From: Pollutimonas thiosulfatoxidans
GTDB taxonomy: Bacteria; Pseudomonadota; Gammaproteobacteria; Burkholderiales; Burkholderiaceae_B
DNA: 64,000 nucleotides
NCBI RefSeq assembly: GCF_004022565.1
Contig: NZ_CP022987.1
Location: forward strand, 3,100,001 to 3,164,000
Direction: 5' to 3'
The notes beneath the pieces are model-generated. The model saw only the letters and a program-made list of their open reading frames with translations. It made no database searches and had not been told where the DNA came from. Below, piece by piece: positions 17,276 through 25,810 of this stretch (position 1 is its first letter; every line of letters starts with the position of its first letter). Position numbers and translations under genes: made by a program.

Positions 17276-18427
17276 ATGACCCCAAGCCTGTGCCTGGGCG
17301 CAACGGGATTCACCCTGATCGCGGTCTGCTACGGATTTGCCCGATTCGCTTTCGGGCTGTTTTTGCCGCAGATCGACGCGGAGCTGAGCCTGTCTTCCAC
17401 CCTCAGCGGCGTGATCTCGGCTGGAGCTTTCCTGGGATACTGCATCGCTATTGTTCTGTCGGCCTATCTCACAGAACGGGTTGGTGCCCGCCCAGTTGCC
17501 GTCGGTGCGGCACTGGTCGCGGCGGGCGGCATGGCTGGTATCGCCTCAGCACCTTCAGCAACATGGCTTGCGGTCGCGGTCATGCTGGCTGGATCAAGCA
17601 CCGGCTTGGCTTCGCCCCCCATGGCCGCTGCTGTGTCCGTAGTCGTGCGGTCGAGCCGACAGGGTGCCACCAATACGGCTATTAATGCAGGGACAGGCGC
17701 CGGCGTGGTGCTTTCGGGGCCCGTGGCACTGATGATGGGAGATCAATGGCGCCTTGCGTACGCCGGCTTTGCCGCCGCCGCTGTTGGCCTCGCATTAGCC
17801 GCAGCGTTCAGCATACCGGCGAACATCAGGAGCACCACGAAAAGTAAAGGCGGCATTCCACCATTCAACGGTGTGCTCAGGCGGCTGATGTTTGCCTCTT
17901 TCCTGATGGGCTCCGCCAGCACGGCGGTCTGGTCCTTTGGAGGGCAGCTCGTTACGGCTCGAGACGCCTGGAACAGCACAGCCGTGGGGCTACTCTGGAT
18001 GGGTATTGGGGCCGCCGGTATCGTGGGTGCGGGCGCAGGGACTCTAACTGCTCGATATGGACTTGACCGGATCCATCGCATCTTTCTGACGACAATGGCG
18101 GCGGGTGTCCTTCTGGTCGGTGTCGGCGGCACAACCGCCCTGGCACTGTGCGGTGGCATTCTATTTGGTGCTGCCTACATTATGCTTACCGGCGTCTATT
18201 TGATCTGGGGAGTCATGGCACTACCCGATCGGCCCGCCACAGGCCTGACGATCGGCTTTCTGACTATAGCTATCGGTCAAACTGCGGGGGCGCCGTTCTT
18301 TGGCATGCTGATGGATCGGCTTACGACCGACTATGCCGTGACTATTTTTGCCTGTCTGGCCCTCGCGGCCTGCTTGGCACGCGCGGAAAAAGAACAGGGT
18401 AGGTCCCGTCCAGAGTGCCGGGAATGA
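17276..18427 (+). CDS. MFS transporter, YbfB/YjiJ-like
   Basis: 383 residues with about twelve hydrophobic helices. The first helix, FTLIAVCYGFARFAFGLFLP, is typical of the YbfB/YjiJ group of major facilitator transporters. It ends the SDR-isochorismatase-pirin-POP run and may import or export the substrate handled by that group. Its stop lies about 40 bases before the Fur box of the next gene. Substrate unknown. Confidence 0.87.
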   Translation: MTPSLCLGATGFTLIAVCYGFARFAFGLFLPQIDAELSLSSTLSGVISAGAFLGYCIAIVLSAYLTERVGARPVAVGAALVAAGGMAGIASAPSATWLAVAVMLAGSSTGLASPPMAAAVSVVVRSSRQGATNTAINAGTGAGVVLSGPVALMMGDQWRLAYAGFAAAAVGLALAAAFSIPANIRSTTKSKGGIPPFNGVLRRLMFASFLMGSASTAVWSFGGQLVTARDAWNSTAVGLLWMGIGAAGIVGAGAGTLTARYGLDRIHRIFLTTMAAGVLLVGVGGTTALALCGGILFGAAYIMLTGVYLIWGVMALPDRPATGLTIGFLTIAIGQTAGAPFFGMLMDRLTTDYAVTIFACLALAACLARAEKEQGRSRPECRE

Positions 18428-18462
18428 CCAATTGCCGGGGCCTGCTCTGAAAGCGGGGGGGG

Positions 18463-18481
18463 GTGAATGATAATCATACGC
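18463..18481. promoter_or_regulatory. Fur box
   Basis: GTGAATGATAATCATACGC matches 14 of 19 positions of the Fur consensus, including the entire central ATGATAATCAT. It lies about 45 bases upstream of the likely start of a siderophore-type binding protein, which predicts iron-repressed expression. Confidence 0.75.
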
Positions 18482-18525
18482 AATTAATGGTAAATTGCGC
18501 TTCGTTATGCCGGCATCTGGCTGGC

Positions 18526-19482
18526 ATGGGTACGGGGCAGAGTGTGAACAGTAAACGTGTATTTGGGCCTTTCAGACAAAAGCTGAAGATCATCGTAGCG
18601 GCGACGCTTGTGTCTGCCGCAACAGCGCTTGTTGCTCAAGCAGCCACAGTGTCGGTCACGCATGCAGGTGGTCAGACGGACGTGCGGACCAATCCACAGA
18701 AAACTGTGGTGCTTGACCTGGCATTGCTGGACGTCATGAATGCACTGAAAGTGCCGGTTGCAGGGGTTCCGGGTGGACGCTTCTCGGGGGCGCTTTCGCA
18801 TTACGGTCCAGATAGCGTCACCAAAGTCGGCTCAATGTTCGAACCTGATCTGGATGCGATACGCGCCCTTGAACCGGACCTGATCATTGCAGGTCGACGG
18901 TCGACAAAAGCCTATCCCGCAGTGGCCGAGATTGCGCCGTCCATCAACTTGGCTTTTGATCAGCGGAACCTGGTGGACAGCGTCATGCAAAGGACCCGTA
19001 CGTTGGCGTCGCTGTATGGCAAGCAGGATGTGGCCGAGCCCTTGCTTGAAAGGCTGAACACCTCGGTGAAAAGATTACAGACCAAAACGGCAAAGGCGGG
19101 CAAGGGATTGCTGGTCTTTACGACAGGCGGCAAATTGATTTCGCAAGGTCCTGATTCACGGTTTGGTGTCTTGTTCAATGATTTTGGTGTCGTGCCCGCC
19201 ATGACGGTCTTCCCGGCCGGCAAAGGCGTGGCCTTAACCGCGGGATCGCTGCAAGCGCTTAACCCCGACTGGATTTACGTGATAGACCGCGATGCCAGCT
19301 TAGGCCGCAACGCGTTGTCAGCAAAACAACTGCTGGACGATGCGCAGGTGGAAAAGACGGCTGCCGGTAAAAATGGACGTATCGTGTATTTGGACCCGTA
19401 TAACTGGTACATGCTGGATGGTGCCGGACTAAACAGCCTGCAGGAAAATGTCGATCAGCTGCTGGAGGCGCTTGAGCGCTGA
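18526..19482 (+). CDS. Siderophore/hemin ABC transporter substrate-binding protein
   Basis: About 318 residues with a signal peptide (VAATLVSAATALVAQAA) and the cluster-8 periplasmic binding fold: KTVVLDLALLDVMNAL, VGSMFEPDLDAIRALEPDLIIAGRRS and the C-terminal NLEEN-type helix. It would bind a ferric siderophore or haem for an ABC importer (FatB/CeuE-like). No permease or ATPase genes adjoin, which is unusual. Start codons at 18526 (ATG) or 18544 (GTG) are both possible; the longer reading frame starting at 18463 is rejected because it would translate the Fur box. Confidence 0.85.
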   Translation: MGTGQSVNSKRVFGPFRQKLKIIVAATLVSAATALVAQAATVSVTHAGGQTDVRTNPQKTVVLDLALLDVMNALKVPVAGVPGGRFSGALSHYGPDSVTKVGSMFEPDLDAIRALEPDLIIAGRRSTKAYPAVAEIAPSINLAFDQRNLVDSVMQRTRTLASLYGKQDVAEPLLERLNTSVKRLQTKTAKAGKGLLVFTTGGKLISQGPDSRFGVLFNDFGVVPAMTVFPAGKGVALTAGSLQALNPDWIYVIDRDASLGRNALSAKQLLDDAQVEKTAAGKNGRIVYLDPYNWYMLDGAGLNSLQENVDQLLEALER

Positions 19483-19499
19483 GGGCGAGTAGGCAACGT

Positions 19500-22400
19500 T
19501 CAGAAAGTCCAGCGCATCGACAACTGACCTTGCAGCGCCTTGTACCCACTGCCCCATAGACCACCAAGCTCGGCGCCTACGGTGTAGCGGGCGCTGCGCT
19601 GCCAATTCAGCCCTGCACGCAAACTCGCGCTATTGCGGGGCAGTACGGCGTTGGTAGTCTCGAAAGAGGCTGCAGGCCATACCGCAAACGCCGCGTTCTG
19701 CGTTACATCGCGCCCCATCCACTCATGCTCCCAGCCAATTCGAACATGGGCCGTCACTTTGCCATGCCGGGATGGGACCGTCATGCTGCCGTCCATGCCA
19801 ATGCTGGAGCGCAGCGCGTCCATCCGCTGACTATCCAGATGCAGGCGGGTGGCAGGGGGACCTGACTCATTCACGCCAGGACGGAAGACGTTGGCATAGT
19901 TAAATGACATGAAGGGGCCTGCCGACCAGGCCGGACTTAGACGCCAGCGATAGCCCAGGCCGGTATGTGCCGACATGCTATGGCCAGTCCAGTCAGCGGA
20001 GTGGGCTGCGTAGTAGTCGCCGACCGCCACTGTGCGGTCCATGGAGCCTTGCTCTATGCCGAATCGAATGCCTCCATAGGCGTACGGGCCAGCGAATTCA
20101 TTAGCTTGGTATTGCAGGTGTGCTCCGACACCGAAGGCGGTGCTTTTGCCCTTGCCCCACTGCGGGGACTTCAGATTTACGGACTGATCGGCGATATCCA
20201 GATGGAGGGCCATGGATGTATCCGATCGGCTACCCAGGCGCCGGCCGCTGCCGATGACCAGGCCATAAGTAGCGGCATCGTAACCCACGGTGGAACTGCG
20301 GGCGTCTTGCTTGCCCTTACCGCCAAACGCGACGGCGTATCCTTTCCATGCTGAGCCGCCAGTGCGCACAGCCTGGCCGAAACCTAGCAGCGCTGTACTC
20401 ATTGCGTCGCGCTCGCGCTGCAGCGATGCTGCAAGGCCAGCGCTGTAGCTCGCCGGCGACACTAGACTCAAGGCCTGGGTGACTTCACTGCCATTTAGTG
20501 CCGAGAAGTCCAGCGCCCGGAAGAAAGACTGTGCGGCTACCGGTCCATGATCTGCAAGCCGCTGCAGCGCCTGACCGGCGGCCCACCCATTCGCGTCCTG
20601 GCCATACTGGCTGTACGCATTCTCGGAGCGACTGCTTGCCAATATGTAGCGGTGTCCGCCCAGCGGCACAGCACTGAAACCTATCGTTGGTGAAGTTCGT
20701 GCGAGGGTTACGCTATCGAAGCCACCAGTTTGTGCAACGGCTTGAACCACGTCATTCGTCGCTGTGGACCACGCGCTGCTGTACCAGTCCGCCATTGGCG
20801 CAAGCGTCAGTGCGCCAGCAAGAGCGGCGTTACCGGTTACGGCGAAAACATCGTGATCCCCATTGGCAGCGAACTCTATCATCAACCGTCCGGAAGACGT
20901 TTGCATGTAATCGCCGTTAACGGTGATGGTCCCAATGGAGTTACCGGGTGCCAGCGTGCCGTGGTTAGTGAACAGACTGCCTGCTGTCATGTCGAAGGTG
21001 GAATTTCCTGAGAGCTTTGCACCAGGGTTGAGCAGCGCGCCATAGACTTGGTGCGTGCCATTCAAGCTGGTTTCACCGCCGTCGAAAGACAAGGTCAGAT
21101 TCTCCTTGCCCCGGATGCTGCCGACATGTGCAAGCTTGAAGCCCGGATCCGCGACGCCGGTGGCCCGCCCCTGCTTATCGGCGCGTTGCCCGAAAGAGAT
21201 GGTGGTCAGGCGCCGGTCGCCCGCCCCATCGGTTTGCGCGTAGTCAGAAACGATGTCGCCCTCGAGTTTGGCGCCCCGCATGATATTGATGCTGCCGACG
21301 TAAGCATTGTCGGAAATGTAAATGGCCGCTTCGCGTCCTGCTACTCTGCCGGTAATGTCCGCCAGGTCGGCAAGCGGCCCGTCAAGTTCGGGCAGCAATG
21401 CGGCGGGGACACCGCTAAGCGTACGTATATACGATCCGCGATACTCTTTGGCGTCTCCGAGTCCATTCGAACCAAAATCAAAGCGTAGCCCAACGCCTCT
21501 TGCGCCCAAAGCCTCCACGTCGCCGCGGTGAACGAGCACGTGGTTCCTGCCGTAAGTGAACATGACGCCTTGGCCGTCCTGCCCATTTGCATGCACTCTC
21601 GTCCCGGGCTCAATAACAATAGTGTTGCCCTCGCCATCCACCCGTATCCCTGCGCCTCCGGCGCCCGCAGCCAGTAAATCGGCTGCTTGCCGCACGCGAT
21701 TATGGCTGCCGTAAACGTGAAGCCCCAACCCCAGAGACGATTTGTTGTACTGCCCATGCAGGTATTGGCTGCCTTCGCCATCACGCGCGAAAAACCCGTC
21801 ATTATTCAGAATGTCCAAACCGCTGCCATAGACCGAGCGCCCAAAGAAATTACGGCGATCAATTGTGTAGCCCAAGTCTTGCAGCACAGCCAGTTCCGCC
21901 TCCATGAAGACTTTGTAGTTGCGATAATTCTGGTGGCTCATGACGCTGTTTTTGAGCTCGATGTGGCTCATATTGTTGTCATCTACAGCCGTGTAGTCAC
22001 CAATCTCGTAGCGCATTTTGATAGGAACGCCAGGAAGGCCTCCGTCGAGTACCTCGGAAATGTTGCGCCCCACCAGCAGGCCTTGGTCGCTCATTACGTC
22101 AAATGGGGCAGCGTCGGCTTGGTTATTACAGCCAGTGCACCAGACGGCTTGGCCTGGGCGGGCAGGGTTGCCATTGTCATCTACCATCAAGGGGCCCCAG
22201 CCGGCCAAAATAGTGCCAAACCGGGGCGTAAATGCTCCGGCAGAGTCTTCGGCCCCGCTGGTGGCGCCCAAGCCGTGCGCGAGTTCGTGGATGGTTGTGG
22301 AAAATAGATCGTCGTGGCCAGACAGCGGAATTTGCGTGAGCCGAGACGGGAGATAGGTGGCGTCACCCAAGCCGAAAACGCCGTGAGAACCAGCATTCAG

Positions 22401-22799
22401 ATCACCGGGGTCTATGTCCAGACCTTGCAGGCTGTGCTGCAATAGCGTCCGCGGTCCCAAGCCGCCGTTGGCGAGCGGCGACCCGCCAAAAGCGTTGTCC
22501 GGCTCGTCGTCCGTACCGATATTTATTATGGTCGGATTTCCGTCCACTGCTTTCGATTGTATGACCTCTGCCCAATAGATCAGCCCATTAACTATTTCGG
22601 GTTTCAACTCCGGTCGCCAAGCCCACGAAGAAGATTGAGGTGTGCCATCGTCGATATCGAAGGGCCCGTCTCCCGGATCGAAAAAGCGTGCTTCGAATAT
22701 CGTTTGTCCCGTCGAGCTTCTGATGGTGTGGTACTCGACGGCCAAGGACGGCGAGGCGATAAGGGTAGACAGCAGGATGGAGATTGCGATCGTCTTCAT
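19500..22799 (-). CDS. Autotransporter with N-terminal zincin metalloprotease domain
   Basis: 1099 residues. A signal peptide (1-20) is followed by a zincin-like domain with H171-E172-L-A-H175-G-L-G; a likely third ligand is H279 (NNMSHIEL) and a Met-turn is M287 (SVMSH), before LAVLQDLGYTID. Residues ~320-620 look like a beta-helix passenger with short Gly/Val repeats, ~620-700 a linker typical of autotransporters (GTLAPGNSIGTITVNGDY), and ~810-1099 the beta-barrel ending in the aromatic MRWTF. It should display a protease on the cell surface. It diverges from the pel operon 206 bases away and meets the binding-protein gene tail-to-tail. Confidence 0.85.
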   Translation of the reverse strand: MKTIAISILLSTLIASPSLAVEYHTIRSSTGQTIFEARFFDPGDGPFDIDDGTPQSSSWAWRPELKPEIVNGLIYWAEVIQSKAVDGNPTIINIGTDDEPDNAFGGSPLANGGLGPRTLLQHSLQGLDIDPGDLNAGSHGVFGLGDATYLPSRLTQIPLSGHDDLFSTTIHELAHGLGATSGAEDSAGAFTPRFGTILAGWGPLMVDDNGNPARPGQAVWCTGCNNQADAAPFDVMSDQGLLVGRNISEVLDGGLPGVPIKMRYEIGDYTAVDDNNMSHIELKNSVMSHQNYRNYKVFMEAELAVLQDLGYTIDRRNFFGRSVYGSGLDILNNDGFFARDGEGSQYLHGQYNKSSLGLGLHVYGSHNRVRQAADLLAAGAGGAGIRVDGEGNTIVIEPGTRVHANGQDGQGVMFTYGRNHVLVHRGDVEALGARGVGLRFDFGSNGLGDAKEYRGSYIRTLSGVPAALLPELDGPLADLADITGRVAGREAAIYISDNAYVGSINIMRGAKLEGDIVSDYAQTDGAGDRRLTTISFGQRADKQGRATGVADPGFKLAHVGSIRGKENLTLSFDGGETSLNGTHQVYGALLNPGAKLSGNSTFDMTAGSLFTNHGTLAPGNSIGTITVNGDYMQTSSGRLMIEFAANGDHDVFAVTGNAALAGALTLAPMADWYSSAWSTATNDVVQAVAQTGGFDSVTLARTSPTIGFSAVPLGGHRYILASSRSENAYSQYGQDANGWAAGQALQRLADHGPVAAQSFFRALDFSALNGSEVTQALSLVSPASYSAGLAASLQRERDAMSTALLGFGQAVRTGGSAWKGYAVAFGGKGKQDARSSTVGYDAATYGLVIGSGRRLGSRSDTSMALHLDIADQSVNLKSPQWGKGKSTAFGVGAHLQYQANEFAGPYAYGGIRFGIEQGSMDRTVAVGDYYAAHSADWTGHSMSAHTGLGYRWRLSPAWSAGPFMSFNYANVFRPGVNESGPPATRLHLDSQRMDALRSSIGMDGSMTVPSRHGKVTAHVRIGWEHEWMGRDVTQNAAFAVWPAASFETTNAVLPRNSASLRAGLNWQRSARYTVGAELGGLWGSGYKALQGQLSMRWTF

Positions 22800-22940
22800 G
22801 GCGTTATCTGTTGGGCACGTTGCTAATTGTAATAGCGAGTAAAGGGTCTAAGCCATTTGCTGTGTAGCTTTACGCCTTTCGTCATATGTGGTCTAGTAAC
22901 CCGCCCCTCTATCATTATCCAAAGCGTTGCCAGATGTTAA

Positions 22941-22966
22941 CGAGCCGCCCTTAATGGCGGTGCTCG
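22941..22966 (+). promoter_or_regulatory. Stem-loop in the pelA leader
   Basis: CGAGCCGCC, a six-base loop, then GGCGG-T-GCTCG form a nine-pair stem with one bulge, 40 bases upstream of the pelA start codon. No T-tract follows, so it is not a simple terminator. A role in pel mRNA stability or translation is only a guess. Nothing else recognisable lies in the 206-bp pel/autotransporter gap. Confidence 0.35.
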
Positions 22967-23005
22967 CGAACTTCGATGGCAGGAAAAGACGACAGGGAAG
23001 GGGTA

Positions 23006-25810
23006 ATGAGTACCACATGTGGGGTTCTGTCGCTGCGCGCCAGCGTTGCATCAGTGTTGCCTGGCGTTTGGAGCAAATGCAGAAGGGGCGTGGCCACGAT
23101 AGTCGGCTGCGCCGCCATCCTTGTGTGTTCCCCGACGACACAGGCTGAAATTGCCCCTTCGTCAGCCACGCGAAGCAATATTGCCCTTTACTATCAAAGT
23201 GATGTTCCCGTCGACGAGCTCCGTGCTTTCGACCTGGTGGTGATTGATCCTGGCCGTGCGAACCCGCCTTCGCAGGCCGATGCTCCGCTGACGACCTGGC
23301 TGGCACGCCTGCGTGTGGACACATCAGCGATGACGCCCGACTATATACAACGAGTCGTGTCGCCACTATGGAAACAAGGATATCGCGGCTTTCTGGTGGA
23401 TGACGGCCAGCCTCTGGGGGCAGCCAACGAAGACGCGAACCAGCAGTTGCGTCAGCTCATCGCCGCCATCAAGCAAGCCTACCCCGAAGCGAGCGTCATC
23501 CTGCGCAATCATTTGGCCCTGGCAGGCGCGATTGCCGATGAGCTGGATGCTGTAGTCGTGGACAGCATCTATACCTCGGCGTCGGCGTATGGAGCGGCGC
23601 GAACCCCCGCAGGTTTATCCAGTAAAGAATCGGCGCGAGACTCGCTGAAAGTATTGCAGGATCGACACCCTGGCTTACAGATCGTCGCGCTGGATTATTG
23701 CTTTCAAGGCGATCGGGCATGTCGCCGCGAGCGGGCCAAACAGATCGAGGCGGATGGCTGGACGCCCTATGTGACAAGCGCGGCCATCGATACGATTGGT
23801 GTGGGGCATATCGAGGTCATGCCCAGAAAAATACTCATGGTGCAGGTCCTGGAAAAAGACGAGTCTTTGCAGACCTCGACAGGGGCATTCACCATGTCGA
23901 TGCCACTGAACTATTTGGGCTACGACGTGCACTATGCCGACGCAAACGCGGGTTTGCCCTTGCGGGTCAACAACGATCGATATGCGGGCATCGTCATAGC
24001 GCTGCAGAATTCGGTCACTAACGCGACGGCGTGGCGTCGGTGGGTCCTCAGTCAGATACGGAATGGCACGAAGGTGGTGTTCATGGGCCAGTTTGGATTT
24101 GCATTGGATGGCCCCACCGCGCGGCAATTGTCGCTTAGGATCGTGCCTCGCCCCACAGTGCCTACGGGTGCGCATGTCATTTCTCAGGATGGGGTCATCG
24201 GATTCGAAGTGATGCCAGCGCCTGATCCGCGTGCGATCGTAGGTATCGAAGCCGGGCCGGAAACGACCTCCTTGTTACGTGTGGGCGTAGGAAAGCATCA
24301 ATACGACGTCGCCGGCCTGACGCCATGGGGCGGGTTTGCACTGGCTCCTTACCATATGCATCTGGATACGGCAGACCAATATCGTTGGCCCTTGCACCCA
24401 TTGGATTTCTACCGCAGGGCCTTGGCCTTGCCAGACATGCCGGTCCCCGATGTGACCTCGGAAAATGGACGCCGCCTGATGTTTACGCAAGTAGACGGTG
24501 ATGGCTTTGCCTCTCGCGGTGAGTTCACTGGAGCCACTAAGCAATACAGTGGCCAGATTCTTTATGACTGGGTGTTCAAGCGATACCCGGTCCCCATGAC
24601 GGTCTCCGTCATTGAAGGTGAAACCAGTGAGACAGGCGTCTATCCAACGCTGTCGTCACAGCTTGAACCCGTGGCCAGGAAGATATTCTCCCTGCCCCAC
24701 GTAGAGATCGCCAGCCATACTTATTCTCATCCTTTTTTCTGGACCGAAATCGATGGTGATCTGGGAGCGCGCAAGCCGGTTAACGAACGCTTCCGTTTGT
24801 CGGGCAATGATGGCTACCCGTTCAATCTGCCCATCGAGGGCTATGAGATGGACGTCAATCGCGAAGTCGACGGGTCGATCGACTATATCAATAGCCATCT
24901 CGCCCCGGCAGGAAAGAAAGTAGAGGTTTTCCTGTGGTCCGGCGATGCCATGCCGTCGGCCTCGGTATTGCGCCGCGTGGCGCGGGCAGGCGTCTTGAAC
25001 ATGAACGGCGGCGACACCACCATTACGCGCCAGGCACCCAGCTGGACGAAGATTTCCGCTTACGGGATTGCTCATGGACCTGATCCCGGTGAATTCCAGA
25101 TCTATGCGGCCACCATGAATGAAAACGTCTATACCGGCAACTGGACCGGCCCGTTCTACGGCTACAAGCGCGTACTGGAAACGTTTGAGATGACGGACAC
25201 ACCCATCCGCTTCCAGGCGTTGGATATTTACTACCACTTTTACTCCGCAACCAAAAAGGCGGCGCTCGATGCGGTCAGAGCGGTGTTCGACTCGGCCCTC
25301 AAACAGCCCGTGGTCCCCGTCTACACGTCCGACTACATACGCCGAGTGCTGGAGTGGCGCCGGACTGTCGTCGCGCGTGACGGCGATGCCTGGCTGGTGC
25401 GTACGGGAGACCACCTGCGTCAGTTGCGCTGGCCCGGCAACGCCGTGCCCAACATCGATGCGGCGCAGGGGCTTGCCGGCTATATGCCCGGCCCAGGCGG
25501 CTTGTACATCCACATGGGGGCTCGCCAGGCGAAGTTCAGCATGTCGGCGCCGGATCGCAACGCCCAGCCATATATCCATACGGCATCGGGATTCGTGCGG
25601 GATTTTTCTCGGGTCGGCGACAGCATGCGATTCGACTTTGGCGGCTATTACCAGCCTTTTATTCTGGTGGCCAACGCGAGGGACTGTCGTGTTGCGGTTG
25701 ACGGTCAGCACACGTCGGCCCCTCTGAAGAGCGGGCTGCGCCGCATCAGCGTCAGCGGCAATGTCGCCCCTTCCGTGAATTATCACTCCGTAGAGGTCGA
25801 CTGTGGCTAA
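23006..25810 (+). CDS. pelA: PelA, Pel polysaccharide deacetylase with degenerate GH114 domain
   Basis: 934 residues (Pseudomonas PelA is ~950). A signal peptide is followed by a GH114-like domain (~57-275), a middle domain and a C-terminal polysaccharide deacetylase. The deacetylase keeps D497-G-D499 (TQVDGDGFASR) and H571-x3-H575 (SHTYSHPF), the NodB-type metal and base residues. In the GH114 part the Asp of G-F-L-V-D132 is kept, but the catalytic Glu position is D186 (VVVDSIY), NRGFE is replaced and ~45 residues around the second strand are missing. PelA partly deacetylates Pel in the periplasm. ATG chosen after GGGAAGGGG. First gene of pelABCDEFG plus an extra GH114 gene. Confidence 0.92.
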   Translation: MSTTCGVLSLRASVASVLPGVWSKCRRGVATIVGCAAILVCSPTTQAEIAPSSATRSNIALYYQSDVPVDELRAFDLVVIDPGRANPPSQADAPLTTWLARLRVDTSAMTPDYIQRVVSPLWKQGYRGFLVDDGQPLGAANEDANQQLRQLIAAIKQAYPEASVILRNHLALAGAIADELDAVVVDSIYTSASAYGAARTPAGLSSKESARDSLKVLQDRHPGLQIVALDYCFQGDRACRRERAKQIEADGWTPYVTSAAIDTIGVGHIEVMPRKILMVQVLEKDESLQTSTGAFTMSMPLNYLGYDVHYADANAGLPLRVNNDRYAGIVIALQNSVTNATAWRRWVLSQIRNGTKVVFMGQFGFALDGPTARQLSLRIVPRPTVPTGAHVISQDGVIGFEVMPAPDPRAIVGIEAGPETTSLLRVGVGKHQYDVAGLTPWGGFALAPYHMHLDTADQYRWPLHPLDFYRRALALPDMPVPDVTSENGRRLMFTQVDGDGFASRGEFTGATKQYSGQILYDWVFKRYPVPMTVSVIEGETSETGVYPTLSSQLEPVARKIFSLPHVEIASHTYSHPFFWTEIDGDLGARKPVNERFRLSGNDGYPFNLPIEGYEMDVNREVDGSIDYINSHLAPAGKKVEVFLWSGDAMPSASVLRRVARAGVLNMNGGDTTITRQAPSWTKISAYGIAHGPDPGEFQIYAATMNENVYTGNWTGPFYGYKRVLETFEMTDTPIRFQALDIYYHFYSATKKAALDAVRAVFDSALKQPVVPVYTSDYIRRVLEWRRTVVARDGDAWLVRTGDHLRQLRWPGNAVPNIDAAQGLAGYMPGPGGLYIHMGARQAKFSMSAPDRNAQPYIHTASGFVRDFSRVGDSMRFDFGGYYQPFILVANARDCRVAVDGQHTSAPLKSGLRRISVSGNVAPSVNYHSVEVDCG

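Noticed and set aside
18463..18525. Upstream GTG start for the Fur-regulated binding protein
   Set aside because: It would translate through the Fur box and give a non-signal N-terminus; the later ATG/GTG gives a clean signal peptide.
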